Positions 1 to 8,686 of a DNA stretch of 64,000 nt are shown piece after piece. The stretch spans positions 2,108,001 through 2,172,000 of the forward strand of contig NZ_AP022618.1 of assembly GCF_010731615.1 (NCBI RefSeq), in the 5' to 3' direction. The DNA comes from Mycolicibacterium insubricum. GTDB lineage: Bacteria; Actinomycetota; Actinomycetes; Mycobacteriales; Mycobacteriaceae. Made by a program: the position numbers and the translations under genes. The first letter of the stretch is position 1. Each line of letters begins with the position of its first letter. The notes under the pieces are model-generated. The model was given only the letters and a program-made list of their open reading frames with translations. It did not search any database and was not told the origin of the DNA.

Positions 1-798
1 GCTGGGCCCGCCCTCGCGAACCAGGCCGTACATCATCGCGATGACCAGCCGACGGCCGTCGCGCGAGGCGGCGCCGACGAACGTCTTGCGGGCCAGATCG
101 GTGTAGCCGGTCTTGCCGGCCAGGAAGCCCGGGTAGCGTGCCAGCATCTCGTCCTGGTTGACCAGCACCCGGTCACCGCCCTTGGCCGGGAACGTCGCGC
201 TGTGCTGGGCCATGATCTCGGTCAGCACCGGATACCCCATAGCGCCGCGGAAGATCACCGCCATATCGCGCGGGGTGGACCACATGTCGATGCCCGGCCC
301 GTCGATACCCGACGGGCTGCCCACCCGCGTCGATGTCGCGCCCAGCGCGGCGGCCTTGGCGTTCATCTTGGCCACGGTGGCATCCATCCCGCCGAGCAGG
401 TGCGCCAGGGTGTTGGCGGCGTCGTTGCCCGACACCAGCAGCAACCCGTCCAGCAGCTGGCGTGCGGTGTAGGTCTGGCCGGGCGCCACCCCGGCGCAGT
501 TGCATTCCACCCGGGTGTCGGCGGCGTCGGCGACGACCGTGGCGTCCAGCGGCACCTCGTCGACGACGACCTGGGCCAGCAGCGTCTTGATGGTGCTGGC
601 CGGGCCGGACCGGTTGTTCTCGTTGCGGCCGGCCAGGATCTCACCGCTGTCCAGATCGGCGACGATCCACGCGGTCGCCGGCCCGTCCAGCACGCCGACG
701 CTGGCCTGCGGCTGCGGATCAGCCGGATCGGCGAGGGCCGGCGGCGCGGCGGTCAGCAGCAGACACAGGGATGCGGTGGCGGCAAGCAGTCGGCGCAT
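1..798 (-). CDS. dacB2: D-alanyl-D-alanine carboxypeptidase (DacB2-like), C-terminus beyond the left edge
   Basis: Low-molecular-weight penicillin-binding protein that removes the terminal D-Ala from peptidoglycan stem peptides outside the membrane. All three active-site motifs of the S11 family lie in the window: S-T-I-K about residue 70, S-G-N about residue 125 and K-T-G about residue 230. The N-terminus (MRRLLAATASLCLLL, then a short region ending ALA) is a Sec signal peptide. The first ATG after the signal-peptide region is used as start. The end runs off the left edge, so the C-terminal domain is not visible. M. tuberculosis has dacB2 (Rv2911) at the same place beside the Rv2910c homologue. 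Family is sure; the symbol rests on synteny. Confidence 0.9.
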   Translation of the reverse strand, partial: MRRLLAATASLCLLLTAAPPALADPADPQPQASVGVLDGPATAWIVADLDSGEILAGRNENNRSGPASTIKTLLAQVVVDEVPLDATVVADAADTRVECNCAGVAPGQTYTARQLLDGLLLVSGNDAANTLAHLLGGMDATVAKMNAKAAALGATSTRVGSPSGIDGPGIDMWSTPRDMAVIFRGAMGYPVLTEIMAQHSATFPAKGGDRVLVNQDEMLARYPGFLAGKTGYTDLARKTFVGAASRDGRRLVIAMMYGLVREGGPS

Positions 799-827
799 GA
801 GGATTCACGGTAGAGCCTGACAGCGGC

Positions 828-2471
828 TCAATACACATCGCGCAGGTAGCGGTGGTTGCGCATCAGGTCGTTGACGAACGCGTGGGCGCCGTCGGCATCC
901 AGCCCACCGCCCTGGGCGACGACGGTGTGCAGCGTCCGGTCGACGTCGCGGGCCATATGGGTCGCGTCGCCGCAGACATAGAGGTGGGCACCGTCGGTCA
1001 GCCAGCCGTACAGCTCGTCGGCGTGCTCCAGCATCCGGTGCCACACGTATTCCTTCTCCACTCCGTCGCGGGAGAACGCCAGGTCCAGCCGGGTCAGCGT
1101 GCCGGACGCGGTGAATTCCTCCAGGTCCTCGCGGTAGAGGTAGTCGGTGGCACGGTGCCGGTCACCGAAGAACAGCCACGACGACCCGGTGGCCCCGACG
1201 GCCTGACGCTCGGCCAGGAAGGCCCGGAACGGTGCGATACCGGTGCCGGGCCCGACCATGATGATCGGCACATCGGGGGCGGGCAGCCGGAAGTGGTTGT
1301 TGGGGCGCAGGTACACCTCGACGCTCGACGTCCGGTCGGCCAGGAAGGTGCTCGCGGTACCGGCGCGATCGCGGCCGTCGCGGGTGTAGCGCACCGCGGC
1401 GACGGTCAGATGCACCCGGCTCGGATCAGTCAGCGGTGACGAGGCGATCGAGTAGTCCCGGGGCGCCAGCGGGCGCAGCGTCGCCACCACCTCCTCGGCG
1501 CTGAGCTCCGCGACGTCGAGCAGGTCGACCAGGTCGCGGCCGTACAACCACGCCGTCAGCCGGTCACTGTCGGTGCCGGTGAGCACCTCGCGAATCTCGG
1601 CGTCGCGAGTGCGGTCGGCGACCAGGATGCGCAACTCCCGCGACGGCGAGCGCAACTCCGCGGCGGCCAGCAACTGCGACAGCGACTGATCGTGGCCCTC
1701 GGGAATCCGGTCGCCGGGTTCACCGAGGCGCTCCAGCACCGCATCGACCAAGGCGGGATCGTTGAGCGGTTGCACCGCCAGCGAGTCCCCGGCCTGGTAC
1801 GCGATGCCCGAGTCGCCGAGATCGAGCTCGAAGTGCCGGACCTCCTTGTCCGAGCCGGGGCCGGTGAGTAGCCGGTTGACCGCCACCCGCGCCCGGTACG
1901 GGTGGCCACGGTCCCAGGACGTGCCGTCGGCCCGCGCCGGTTCGGGGTCGCCGGTGGCTGCGGCAGTCGATGCCGACTGGGCGAGTTCCTCCCCGCCGCC
2001 GGCAGCGGTGACCTCCGCCGTCAGCAGCTTCACCACGTCGCTGATCCATCCGGCGGCCTGGCCGTCGAGATAGCAGTCGTACTCCGTCCGGGGCACCAGC
2101 CGCACCCCACCGAGCTCCTCCAGCCGCTCATCGATGATCCGGCTGGCGTTGTTGTACAGCGGATAGGAGCTGTCGCCAAGGCCGGCGACGGCGAAGCGCA
2201 GCCCCTCCAGGGCCGGGGCGTCGGCAGCAGACAGGGACTCCCAGAACAGTGCGCCATTGTCGGGCAGTTCCCCGTCGCCCCAGGTAGAGGCCACCACGAT
2301 GAGGTGGGTGCACGACGGCAGGTCCGTCGGCGCCACCTCGTTGAGCTCGACCTCTGCGACGTCGATCCCGGCCGCCTGGGCGGCCTGGGCGAGCTGGTAG
2401 GCGACGTACTCGGCGCTGCCCATATCGCTGGCGTAGCCCAGGACGAGCGAGAACCCCGCTGATTCCGACAC
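828..2471 (-). CDS. Diflavin reductase (CysJ / cytochrome P450 reductase-like flavoprotein)
   Basis: A 547-residue soluble electron-transfer flavoprotein. An N-terminal flavodoxin domain (about 1-150, with STWGDGE and GLGDSSY loops) binds FMN. A ferredoxin-reductase-like part follows, with the FAD motif R-D-Y-S-I-A-S-S and the nucleotide motif GPGTGIAPFRAFL. It ends RDVY, as CysJ-type proteins commonly do. It should pass electrons from NADPH to a partner; in CysJ that is sulfite reductase, but no hemoprotein subunit is adjacent, so the acceptor is unknown. The GTG start follows GGGAAGGGA by about 8 nt. A much longer in-frame opening upstream is only the translated 90-bp repeat array and is not used. 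Confidence 0.85.
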   Translation of the reverse strand: MSESAGFSLVLGYASDMGSAEYVAYQLAQAAQAAGIDVAEVELNEVAPTDLPSCTHLIVVASTWGDGELPDNGALFWESLSAADAPALEGLRFAVAGLGDSSYPLYNNASRIIDERLEELGGVRLVPRTEYDCYLDGQAAGWISDVVKLLTAEVTAAGGGEELAQSASTAAATGDPEPARADGTSWDRGHPYRARVAVNRLLTGPGSDKEVRHFELDLGDSGIAYQAGDSLAVQPLNDPALVDAVLERLGEPGDRIPEGHDQSLSQLLAAAELRSPSRELRILVADRTRDAEIREVLTGTDSDRLTAWLYGRDLVDLLDVAELSAEEVVATLRPLAPRDYSIASSPLTDPSRVHLTVAAVRYTRDGRDRAGTASTFLADRTSSVEVYLRPNNHFRLPAPDVPIIMVGPGTGIAPFRAFLAERQAVGATGSSWLFFGDRHRATDYLYREDLEEFTASGTLTRLDLAFSRDGVEKEYVWHRMLEHADELYGWLTDGAHLYVCGDATHMARDVDRTLHTVVAQGGGLDADGAHAFVNDLMRNHRYLRDVY

Positions 2472-2550
2472 CGCGTTCCCTTCCCGTCGAATTAGGGAGA
2501 CCTTACTTTGTCGTTTGGTTCCGGCGGTGCCTCCGTAGCCCGTTGCTGCG

Positions 2551-2838
2551 TCGCCGAACCGCGCAAGTTGGTTGCGGGCGGTCCCGGCTTCACTCCGGCT
2601 TCGCCGGCACTCGCTGCGCTCGCACCACCTCCGCCTGCGCTCGCCGAACCACCCGTGTTGGTTGCGGGCGGTCCCGGCTTCACTCCGGCTACGCCGGCAC
2701 TCGCTGCGCTCGCACCACCTCCGCCTGCGCTCGCCGAACCGCCCGTGTTGGTTGCGGGCGGTCCCGGCTTCACTCCGGCTTCGCCGGCACTCGCTGCGCT
2801 CGCACCACCTCCGCCTGCGCTCGCCGAACCGCCCGTGT
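2551..2838. repeat. Three 90-bp tandem repeats plus a partial fourth copy
   Basis: Three head-to-tail copies with a period of exactly 90 bp begin at 2551, 2641 and 2731, each opening with TCGCCGAACC; a fourth copy stops after about 18 bp. Copies differ at only a few positions (for example AACCACCCGTG against AACCGCCCGTG). Because 90 is a multiple of three, five or more frames stay open through the array and give repetitive Ala/Pro-rich or Arg-rich peptides. These are by-products of the repeat. The array fills the 2472-2840 gap between two divergent genes, where no other gene is seen. Confidence 0.95.
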
Positions 2839-2852
2839 AGTTGAATCGGGGT

Positions 2853-3272
2853 GTGCTGAGCCTCCAGGAGATCTCCGACCGGCTGGAAATCCAGCAACTT
2901 CTGATCGACTATTCGACCGCTATCGACGGCCGCAACTTCGACGCCCTCGACGCCGTCTTCACCCCCGACGCCTATATCGACTACCGCGAATCCGGCGGGG
3001 TTGACGGACAGTTCCCGCAGGTCAAGGCCTGGCTGGCGGAGGTGCTGCCGAACTTCCCGGCCTACTCGCACATGCTGGGCAACGTCGACATCCGGCTGTC
3101 CGGCGACACCGCCACCGCCCGCACCATCTGCTTCAACCCGATGGTGCTCAACGCGGAGACCAAGCAGCTGCTGTTCGTCGGGCTCTGGTACGAAGACGCA
3201 CTGATCCGCACCGCCGAGGGCTGGCGGATGACGCGTCGCGTCGAGGTGAAGTGCTTCGACAAGCTGCTGTGA
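2853..3272 (+). CDS. SnoaL-like / NTF2-fold protein (Rv2910c homologue)
   Basis: A small alpha+beta-barrel protein of about 139 residues. The N-terminal helix motif LQEISDRLEIQQLLIDY and the later Y-S-H-M-L-G-N and W-R-M-T-R-R-V-E segments are typical of the SnoaL_4/NTF2 superfamily, which holds polyketide cyclases, dehydratases and many proteins of unknown role. No substrate can be inferred. GTG at 2853 gives VLSLQEI; an in-frame TTG at 2841 directly after the repeat array would add four residues, and neither has a clear ribosome site. A leaderless message is possible. Position between dacB2 and rpsP matches M. tuberculosis Rv2910c. Confidence 0.8.
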   Translation: MLSLQEISDRLEIQQLLIDYSTAIDGRNFDALDAVFTPDAYIDYRESGGVDGQFPQVKAWLAEVLPNFPAYSHMLGNVDIRLSGDTATARTICFNPMVLNAETKQLLFVGLWYEDALIRTAEGWRMTRRVEVKCFDKLL

Positions 3273-3287
3273 CCGAGGTCGTGCTCT

Positions 3288-3338
3288 CGGCGATTTCCGG
3301 CCGGGGTGCCCACTCTGGCAGAATGAGCAGCCGTCTGC
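3288..3338 (+). promoter_or_regulatory. rpsP operon promoter/leader block, shared with rplS
   Basis: The block CGGCGATTTC, then nine bases, GGTGC, four bases, and TCTGGCAGAAT-GAGCAG-NN-GTCTGC lies about 115-160 nt before rpsP. The same block with the same spacing precedes rplS at 6496-6547; only one base is inserted, after the AAT. CAGAAT (3319-3324) is the best -10 candidate, placing transcript start near 3331 and leaving a leader of roughly 120 nt. Promoter assignment is inference; the shared block is directly visible. Confidence 0.6.
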
Positions 3339-3449
3339 CCCCGGCCACGGCCGCGCGGTGGTCACACACGTGAGGCAAAACCGGATCCGGGCACTCGGCC
3401 CGGCATCGCCGAATTGCAGCGTGGCAATTTTCTAGGAGAAGTTTCGTAC

Positions 3450-3902
3450 ATGGCTGTCAAGATCAAGCTCACCCGGCTCGGCAAGATCCGCAATCCCCAG
3501 TACCGCATCATCGTCGCCGACTCCCGCACCCGTCGCGATGGCCGCGCCATCGAAGTGATCGGCCGGTACCACCCGAAGGAAGAGCCCAGCCTGATCGAGG
3601 TGGACTCCGAGCGCGCCCAGTACTGGCTCGGTGTCGGTGCGCAGCCGACCGAGCCCGTCCTCGCGCTGCTGAAGATCACCGGTGACTGGCAGAAGCACAA
3701 GGGCCTGCCGGGCGCCGAGGGCACCCTGAAGGTCAAGCCCGCCAAGCCGTCCAAGCTGGAGCTGTTCCAGGCCGCGCTGGCCGAGGCCGACGGCGCCCCC
3801 TCGGGTGCGGCCGTCACGCTGAAGAAGAAGTCCAAGAAGGCCGAAGCCGAGGAGGCCCCGGCCGCCGCCGAGGCCCCGGCTGAGGAAGCCGCAGAGCAGT
3901 GA
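3450..3902 (+). CDS. rpsP: 30S ribosomal protein S16
   Basis: Ribosomal protein S16 of the small-subunit body. The first 85 residues show the conserved core ([36 protein letters not shown]). An actinobacterial Lys/Ala/Glu-rich tail of about 60 residues ([19 protein letters not shown]) brings the total to 150. ATG at 3450 follows AGGAGAA by about 9 nt. It is the first gene of rpsP-khpA-rimM-trmD, and its stop overlaps the GTG of khpA by 4 nt (GTGA), which suggests translational coupling. Confidence 0.98.
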   Translation: MAVKIKLTRLGKIRNPQYRIIVADSRTRRDGRAIEVIGRYHPKEEPSLIEVDSERAQYWLGVGAQPTEPVLALLKITGDWQKHKGLPGAEGTLKVKPAKPSKLELFQAALAEADGAPSGAAVTLKKKSKKAEAEEAPAAAEAPAEEAAEQ

Positions 3903-4141
3903 GCACCGTCGTCGTTGACGCCGTCGAGCATCTGGTTCGCGGCATCGTCGACAACCCCGACGATGTGCGGGTCGACCTGGTGACCAACCGGCGCGGCCGC
4001 ACCGTCGAGGTGCACGTTCACCCCGATGACCTGGGCAAGGTCATCGGCCGCGGCGGCCGCACCGCGACCGCGCTGCGGACCCTGGTCGCCGGGATCGGCG
4101 GCCGGGGCATCCGCGTCGACGTCGTGGACACCGACCGGTAG
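3899..4141 (+). CDS. khpA: KhpA, single KH-domain RNA-binding protein
   Basis: An 80-residue protein made almost entirely of one type II KH domain. The RNA-gripping loop is the [10 protein letters not shown] motif near residue 43. In Gram-positive bacteria KhpA pairs with KhpB and binds RNA, affecting cell division and envelope growth; the exact mycobacterial role is less defined. The GTG start overlaps the rpsP stop. M. tuberculosis has the homologue Rv2908c in the same place, and the KH gene between rpsP and rimM is widely conserved. Confidence 0.95.
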   Translation: MSTVVVDAVEHLVRGIVDNPDDVRVDLVTNRRGRTVEVHVHPDDLGKVIGRGGRTATALRTLVAGIGGRGIRVDVVDTDR

Positions 4142-4146
4142 CAGCG

Positions 4147-4689
4147 ATGGAGCTCGTCGTCGGGCGGGTCGCCAAGGCGCACGGTGTCACCGGCGAACTC
4201 GTCGTCGACGTCCGCACCGACGATCCCGACCTGCGGTTCACTGCGGGGAAAACACTGCGGGCCAAAGGGTTCCGCGGTGCCCCTGATCGGGATATGACGA
4301 TCGAATCGGTTCGCCCGCACGCCGGCCGGCTATTGATACGGCTGGCCGGCGTCGCCGACCGCGACGGCGCCGACGCCCTGCGCGGCACCCTGTTCGTGGT
4401 CGATTCGGCCGAGCTGCCGCCGATCGCCGACCCCGACGAGTACTACGACCACCAGCTCGAAGGGTTGGCGGTGCGCACGGTCGACGGCGCCGACGTCGGG
4501 CGCGTCGCCGAGGTTCTGCACACCGCTGCCGGTGAGCTGTTGAGCGTGAAAACTCCTGACGGAGCCGAGATTTTGATTCCGTTCGTCACCGCCATCGTCC
4601 CGACGGTGTCGCTGGCCGACGGCGTGGTGCAGATCGACCCACCCGACGGCCTGCTGACTCTGGCCGACGGCTCCTCCGAGCCGGACTGA
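4147..4689 (+). CDS. rimM: 16S rRNA maturation factor RimM
   Basis: A 180-residue assembly factor that binds S19 and helps mature the 30S head. The N-terminal RimM beta-barrel begins [16 protein letters not shown]. The C-terminal PRC-like barrel carries Y-Y-D-H-Q-L-E-G-L and the closing P-F-V-T-A-I-V-P segment. It starts 5 nt after the khpA stop and trmD begins 8 nt after its end, so all four genes are likely one transcript linking ribosome assembly with tRNA modification. Confidence 0.97.
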   Translation: MELVVGRVAKAHGVTGELVVDVRTDDPDLRFTAGKTLRAKGFRGAPDRDMTIESVRPHAGRLLIRLAGVADRDGADALRGTLFVVDSAELPPIADPDEYYDHQLEGLAVRTVDGADVGRVAEVLHTAAGELLSVKTPDGAEILIPFVTAIVPTVSLADGVVQIDPPDGLLTLADGSSEPD

Positions 4690-4697
4690 TCCTCGCC

Positions 4698-5384
4698 GTG
4701 CGGATCGACGTCGTCACCATCTTCCCGGACTACCTCGCGCCATTGCGACAGTCCCTGCCGGGCAAGGCGATTGCCACCGGCATCGTCGACCTGCGCGTGC
4801 ATGATCTACGCGAGTGGACGCACGACGTGCACCGCTCGGTGGACGACTCGCCCTACGGCGGTGGCCCCGGAATGGTGATGAAGGCCCCGGTCTGGGGTGA
4901 GGCCCTCGACGAAATCTGCACCGAGGAAACACTTCTGGTAATCCCGACACCGGCCGGGCGGCTGTTCGACCAGGAGACCGCGCACCGGTGGAGCGCCGAG
5001 TCGCATCTGGTTTTCGCCTGCGGCCGCTACGAGGGCATCGACCAACGGGTCGCCGACGACGCCGCCCGGCGGATGCGAGTCGAAGAGGTGTCCATCGGCG
5101 ACTACGTGCTGGCCGGGGGAGAGTCGGCGACGCTGGTCATGGTCGAGGCCGTCGTGAGGCTCCTGCCCGAGGTCCTCGGTAACCCCGAATCCCATCGCGA
5201 CGACTCGCACTCGGCGCACGTCGGTGGTCTGCTGGAGGGCCCCAGCTACACCCGGCCGCCGAGCTGGCGCGACCTCGACGTGCCACCGGTACTGCTGTCC
5301 GGGGACCACGCCAAGGTCGCGGACTGGCGCGCCGAGCAGCGACGGGAACGGACCCGGCAGCGCCGTCCGGACCTGCTGGACTGA
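4698..5384 (+). CDS. trmD: tRNA (guanine-37-N1)-methyltransferase
   Basis: SPOUT-class methyltransferase that methylates G37 next to the anticodon and so prevents +1 frameshifting. The 228-residue length is normal. It begins MRIDVVTIFPDYL; the trefoil-knot SAM site is visible as GRYEGIDQRV and SIGDYVLAGGE, followed by a Ser/His-rich linker. GTG start. It is the last gene of the rpsP operon. Downstream lies only a short repeated segment before convergent lppW. Confidence 0.98.
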   Translation: MRIDVVTIFPDYLAPLRQSLPGKAIATGIVDLRVHDLREWTHDVHRSVDDSPYGGGPGMVMKAPVWGEALDEICTEETLLVIPTPAGRLFDQETAHRWSAESHLVFACGRYEGIDQRVADDAARRMRVEEVSIGDYVLAGGESATLVMVEAVVRLLPEVLGNPESHRDDSHSAHVGGLLEGPSYTRPPSWRDLDVPPVLLSGDHAKVADWRAEQRRERTRQRRPDLLD

Positions 5385-5465
5385 GCTGGCGCTCGCGTCT
5401 CAGCCGATGCTGTGCCCTCTGGCACGGCTGGCCTCGCTCGCTGGCGCTCGCTCGTCAGCCGATGC
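5385..5465. repeat. Imperfect 26-bp direct repeat between trmD and lppW
   Basis: Copies at 5385-5410 and 5440-5465 both read GCTGGCGCTCGC, four variable bases, then CAGCCGATGC. The second copy includes the last codons and stop of lppW, so the repeat looks like a small duplication of that gene's 3' end. The CTCGCTGGCGCTCG core resembles the Ser/Leu-coding core of the 90-bp array at 2551. Confidence 0.7.
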
Positions 5466-6360
5466 GGCCGCCGGGGAACATGGTCTTCACCACGTCGGTG
5501 ATGGTCTGGCGGGCGGCGGCGTCGTCGGTGGGCTGCAGCGAATACACCACCATGACGTAGCGCCGCTGGGCGCCGATGACACCGGTGGACAGGTGCATCC
5601 AGTCCGCGCCGATGCAGCACATCCAGCCCTGCTTGACCGCCACCGGCTCGGCGTAGAGGCCGTCGGGGATGCCGAACCGCTGGGGATAGCCGTCCACACC
5701 GACCGGAGTGGACTGGGCCAGCGCGTCGATGATGATGTTGCTGCGCTCCGGCGGCAGGCCGCCCGTCCCGTTCAGCAGCATGTCGTAGTAGCGGACCAGG
5801 TCCGGACCCGAGGTGATGGTGTTCCACCACCGGCCGTTGCCCGGACCGGTCGTCGAGCCCAGCCCGTAGCGGGCGGCCACCCGCGGAATGATCGCGTTGC
5901 CGCCTCCGCGGCTCCAGAAGTCCTCGGCGACGTTGTCGTCGGAGGACCGCAGCATCGTCTGCAGTCGGCCGCGGTCCTCGGCGGACAGGTTCGGCTCGCG
6001 GTAGAGCAGGTCGTCGGCGATGAACAGCTTGGCCACCGACGCGGTCGCCAGCCCGCGGGCCGGTCCGCCGGAGACCTGCTGGCCGGTGTTGCGGTCCAGG
6101 ACCAGCACCGAAACGCTGGCACCCTTGTCCGCCGCATCGGCCACCGCCTGGTTGGTGCGGGCGCCCAGCCCGTCGAACGAGGCTGTCGCCGGCGCTTCCG
6201 GGACGTCGAACTCCGGCGCCAGGGGGGTCACGATCTCCGCGCCGTGCGACGGCGGCGACCCGTAGACCCGGGCTTCACACCCGGCGGCCAACGCCGAGGC
6301 CAGGACCAGCAGTGACGTTCCCGCCACCCGCTTGGTAACCAGGTACGACCGGCGGCGCAT
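5455..6360 (-). CDS. lppW: Lipoprotein LppW, serine beta-lactamase-like fold
   Basis: A 301-residue exported lipoprotein. The signal peptide ends in the lipobox L-A-A-G-C, about residue 28. The rest resembles class A beta-lactamase/D,D-peptidase folds: S-V-A-K about residue 107 corresponds to the S-x-x-K motif and SSDDN follows at about the S-D-N position. No clear K-T-G triad is seen, so an active hydrolase cannot be claimed. It is convergent with trmD and divergent from rplS, as Rv2905 is in M. tuberculosis, although the rest of that cluster runs the other way. Confidence 0.85.
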   Translation of the reverse strand: MRRRSYLVTKRVAGTSLLVLASALAAGCEARVYGSPPSHGAEIVTPLAPEFDVPEAPATASFDGLGARTNQAVADAADKGASVSVLVLDRNTGQQVSGGPARGLATASVAKLFIADDLLYREPNLSAEDRGRLQTMLRSSDDNVAEDFWSRGGGNAIIPRVAARYGLGSTTGPGNGRWWNTITSGPDLVRYYDMLLNGTGGLPPERSNIIIDALAQSTPVGVDGYPQRFGIPDGLYAEPVAVKQGWMCCIGADWMHLSTGVIGAQRRYVMVVYSLQPTDDAAARQTITDVVKTMFPGGRIG

Positions 6361-6495
6361 CGCTGATGTCCTTCCCACGGAGGCGGAGTCTGTTCGTCGG
6401 TGCCGGCCCGATAACGGAATGGCCGCGCCGTTGCAACAGACTAGACGGCCGGGGCTACTGCCGCGAAGTTCCGCGCCCATCGCGGTGTCGTCTCC

Positions 6496-6547
6496 CGGCG
6501 ATTTCACTCCACGGTGCGGTATCTGGCACAATTGAGCAGTTGTCTGC
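6496..6547 (+). promoter_or_regulatory. rplS promoter/leader block, shared with rpsP
   Basis: CGGCGATTTC, nine bases, GGTGC, four bases, TCTGGCACAATTGAGCAG and GTCTGC match the rpsP upstream block at 3288-3338. CACAAT (6527-6532) is the likely -10, giving a leader of about 120 nt before the rplS ATG. The rest of the 6361-6658 intergenic region must also hold the divergent lppW promoter, which I could not place. Confidence 0.6.
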
Positions 6548-6658
6548 GCAAGCCGTGCGCGTCGAGACGACCCCGAATGCCCATCGGCTCGGTAACCGGT
6601 ACGCCCACCTCGGCGAACTCGGCTGCCCACGGCCGCGACCGCAAGGATTGAATCACCG

Positions 6659-7000
<342 letters not shown>

Positions 7001-7062
7001 AAGCGCTCGGTGAGCACCGACACATTGCTGACCGAACCACTCGCTGACCGAACCCTGAGCCT

Positions 7063-7920
7063 GTGACCGACGCGTCCGATCCGGCCGAGGCCGGCGAACA
7101 CCCGGAACAGGCCGACGTCGACGAGCCGAAGGCAGACGCCGCCCCGGAGGCCGAACCGGCTGCCGATGAGGCCGCGGAACCGGAGAAGAAGAAGTCGACG
7201 GCACGCGAGCTTGCCGTTCTGACGGTGCTCGCCCTCGCGGCCTACTACATCGTGCTGACCTTCGTCGCGCGGCCGTATCTGATCCCGTCGGAATCCATGG
7301 AACCGACCCTGCACGGCTGCCAGGGCTGCACCGGGGACCGGATCGTCGTGGACAAGGTGAGCTACCGCTTCACCTCCCCGCACCCCGGCGATGTCGTCGT
7401 GTTCAAGGGCCCGCCGTCCTGGAACTACGGCTACAAGTCGATCCGCTCCGAGAACGCCGCCGTGCGGATGCTGCAGAACACGCTGTCGGTCATCGGGTTC
7501 GTCCCGCCCGATGAGAACGACCTGGTCAAGCGGGTTATCGCGGTCGCCGGACAAACCGTCCAGTGCCGCACCAACACCGGCCTGACGGTCGACGGCAAAC
7601 GGCTCCACGAGCCGTACCTGGACCCGGCGACGCTGGGCCGCGACCCGGCGACCGACCCCTGCCTGGGTCCGGAGTTCGGGCCGGTCACCGTGCCCGAGGG
7701 CAAAATTTGGGTGATGGGCGACAACCGCACCCACTCTGCCGACTCGCGGGCGCACTGCGAGAACAGCCCCGACTTCCTGCAGACCCGGATCTACTGCACC
7801 GGCAACCCCGATCACGGCACCGTTCCGGTGGCCAATGTGATCGGCAAGGCCCGGTTCATCGCCTGGCCGCCCGGCCGCTGGGGTGGTGTCATCACGGTCA
7901 ACCCGCAGCAGGGTGACTAG
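7063..7920 (+). CDS. lepB: Signal peptidase I
   Basis: Membrane serine protease that cleaves Sec and Tat signal peptides on the outer face of the membrane. The protein has 285 residues. An acidic Glu/Ala-rich cytoplasmic N-terminus of about 45 residues precedes one membrane helix (LAVLTVLALAAYYIVL). The catalytic Ser lies in PSESMEPTL; the Lys general base lies in L-V-K-R-V-I-A. The box WVMGDNR-x-x-S-x-D-S-R is also present. GTG start. The gene ends directly at the rnhB start (TAG then GTG with no spacer). Confidence 0.97.
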   Translation: MTDASDPAEAGEHPEQADVDEPKADAAPEAEPAADEAAEPEKKKSTARELAVLTVLALAAYYIVLTFVARPYLIPSESMEPTLHGCQGCTGDRIVVDKVSYRFTSPHPGDVVVFKGPPSWNYGYKSIRSENAAVRMLQNTLSVIGFVPPDENDLVKRVIAVAGQTVQCRTNTGLTVDGKRLHEPYLDPATLGRDPATDPCLGPEFGPVTVPEGKIWVMGDNRTHSADSRAHCENSPDFLQTRIYCTGNPDHGTVPVANVIGKARFIAWPPGRWGGVITVNPQQGD

Positions 7921-8616
7921 GTGCCGGCCTGGCCGCCGCGCACCGTCATCCGCCGCTCGACGGGCCTGCGGACCCTCGAATCGGCGCTGTACCGCAGTGG
8001 GCTGGGCCCCGTCGCGGGCGTCGACGAGGTCGGCCGCGGCGCGTGCGCCGGACCGCTGGTGGTGGCCGCCTGTGTGCTCGGCGCCGACCGCCGGGAATGC
8101 CTGGCCGCGCTCGATGACTCCAAGAGGCTCACCGAACGGCAGCGGGAGCGGCTGTTCCCGCTGATCCGTCGGCACGCCCTGGCCTATCACGTGGTGTTCA
8201 TCGAGGCCGACGAGGTGGACCGGCTCGGGGTGCACGTCGCCAACATCGAGGGGATGCGCCGCGCGGTGGCCGGCCTGGCGTTGCGGCCCGGTTACGTGCT
8301 GTCCGACGGCTTCCGGGTGCCCGGGTTGGCGGTGCCGTCGCTGCCGGTGATCGGTGGTGACGCCGCTGCTGCGTGCATCGCGGCGGCCAGTGTGCTGGCC
8401 AAGGTGAGCCGGGACCGGCTGATGGTCGCCATGGATGCTCAACACCCCGGCTACGGGTTCGCCGAACACAAGGGTTACGCCACCGCCACCCACACCGCGG
8501 CGCTGGAGAGCCTCGGGCCGTGCCCCGAGCACCGGTTCTCCTACCGCAACGTGGCCGGGGCTGCGCAGCGTCGGGGCGTTCGGGCGCGCCCTGACGTCGC
8601 GCAGGCCGGTGGATGA
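7921..8616 (+). CDS. rnhB: Ribonuclease HII
   Basis: Removes RNA from RNA:DNA hybrids and single ribonucleotides from DNA. The 231 residues carry the active-site segment V-D-E-V-G-R-G about residue 35, the D-D-S-K-R-L-T motif, a later acidic residue in S-D-G-F and the K-V-S-R-D segment. GTG start abuts the lepB stop. Conserved in order with lepB. Confidence 0.97.
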   Translation: MPAWPPRTVIRRSTGLRTLESALYRSGLGPVAGVDEVGRGACAGPLVVAACVLGADRRECLAALDDSKRLTERQRERLFPLIRRHALAYHVVFIEADEVDRLGVHVANIEGMRRAVAGLALRPGYVLSDGFRVPGLAVPSLPVIGGDAAAACIAAASVLAKVSRDRLMVAMDAQHPGYGFAEHKGYATATHTAALESLGPCPEHRFSYRNVAGAAQRRGVRARPDVAQAGG

Positions 8617-8653
8617 GGGACAATGATTGGTCACCGGAGGAGAAAAATCGTCG

Positions 8654-8686
8654 ATGAGCACCCGAAAGCCGAGCCATGAGCGCTGA
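8654..8686 (+). CDS. Possible 10-codon upstream ORF before the DUF2469 gene
   Basis: ATG at 8654 follows the strong ribosome site GGAGGAG (8636-8642) by 11 nt, reads MSTRKPSHER and stops at 8686, 11 nt inside the DUF2469 gene. The DUF2469 ATG at 8676 is 33 nt from that ribosome site and has no good one of its own. The arrangement looks like a leader peptide with termination-reinitiation coupling. No experimental support is available from sequence alone. Confidence 0.35.
   Translation: MSTRKPSHER

Noticed and set aside
2472..3365. Upstream extension of the diflavin reductase as an 845-residue protein
   Set aside because: The extra 298 codons are antisense to the SnoaL-like gene and the repeated part is just the translated 90-bp array. 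A GTG with ribosome site fits family length.
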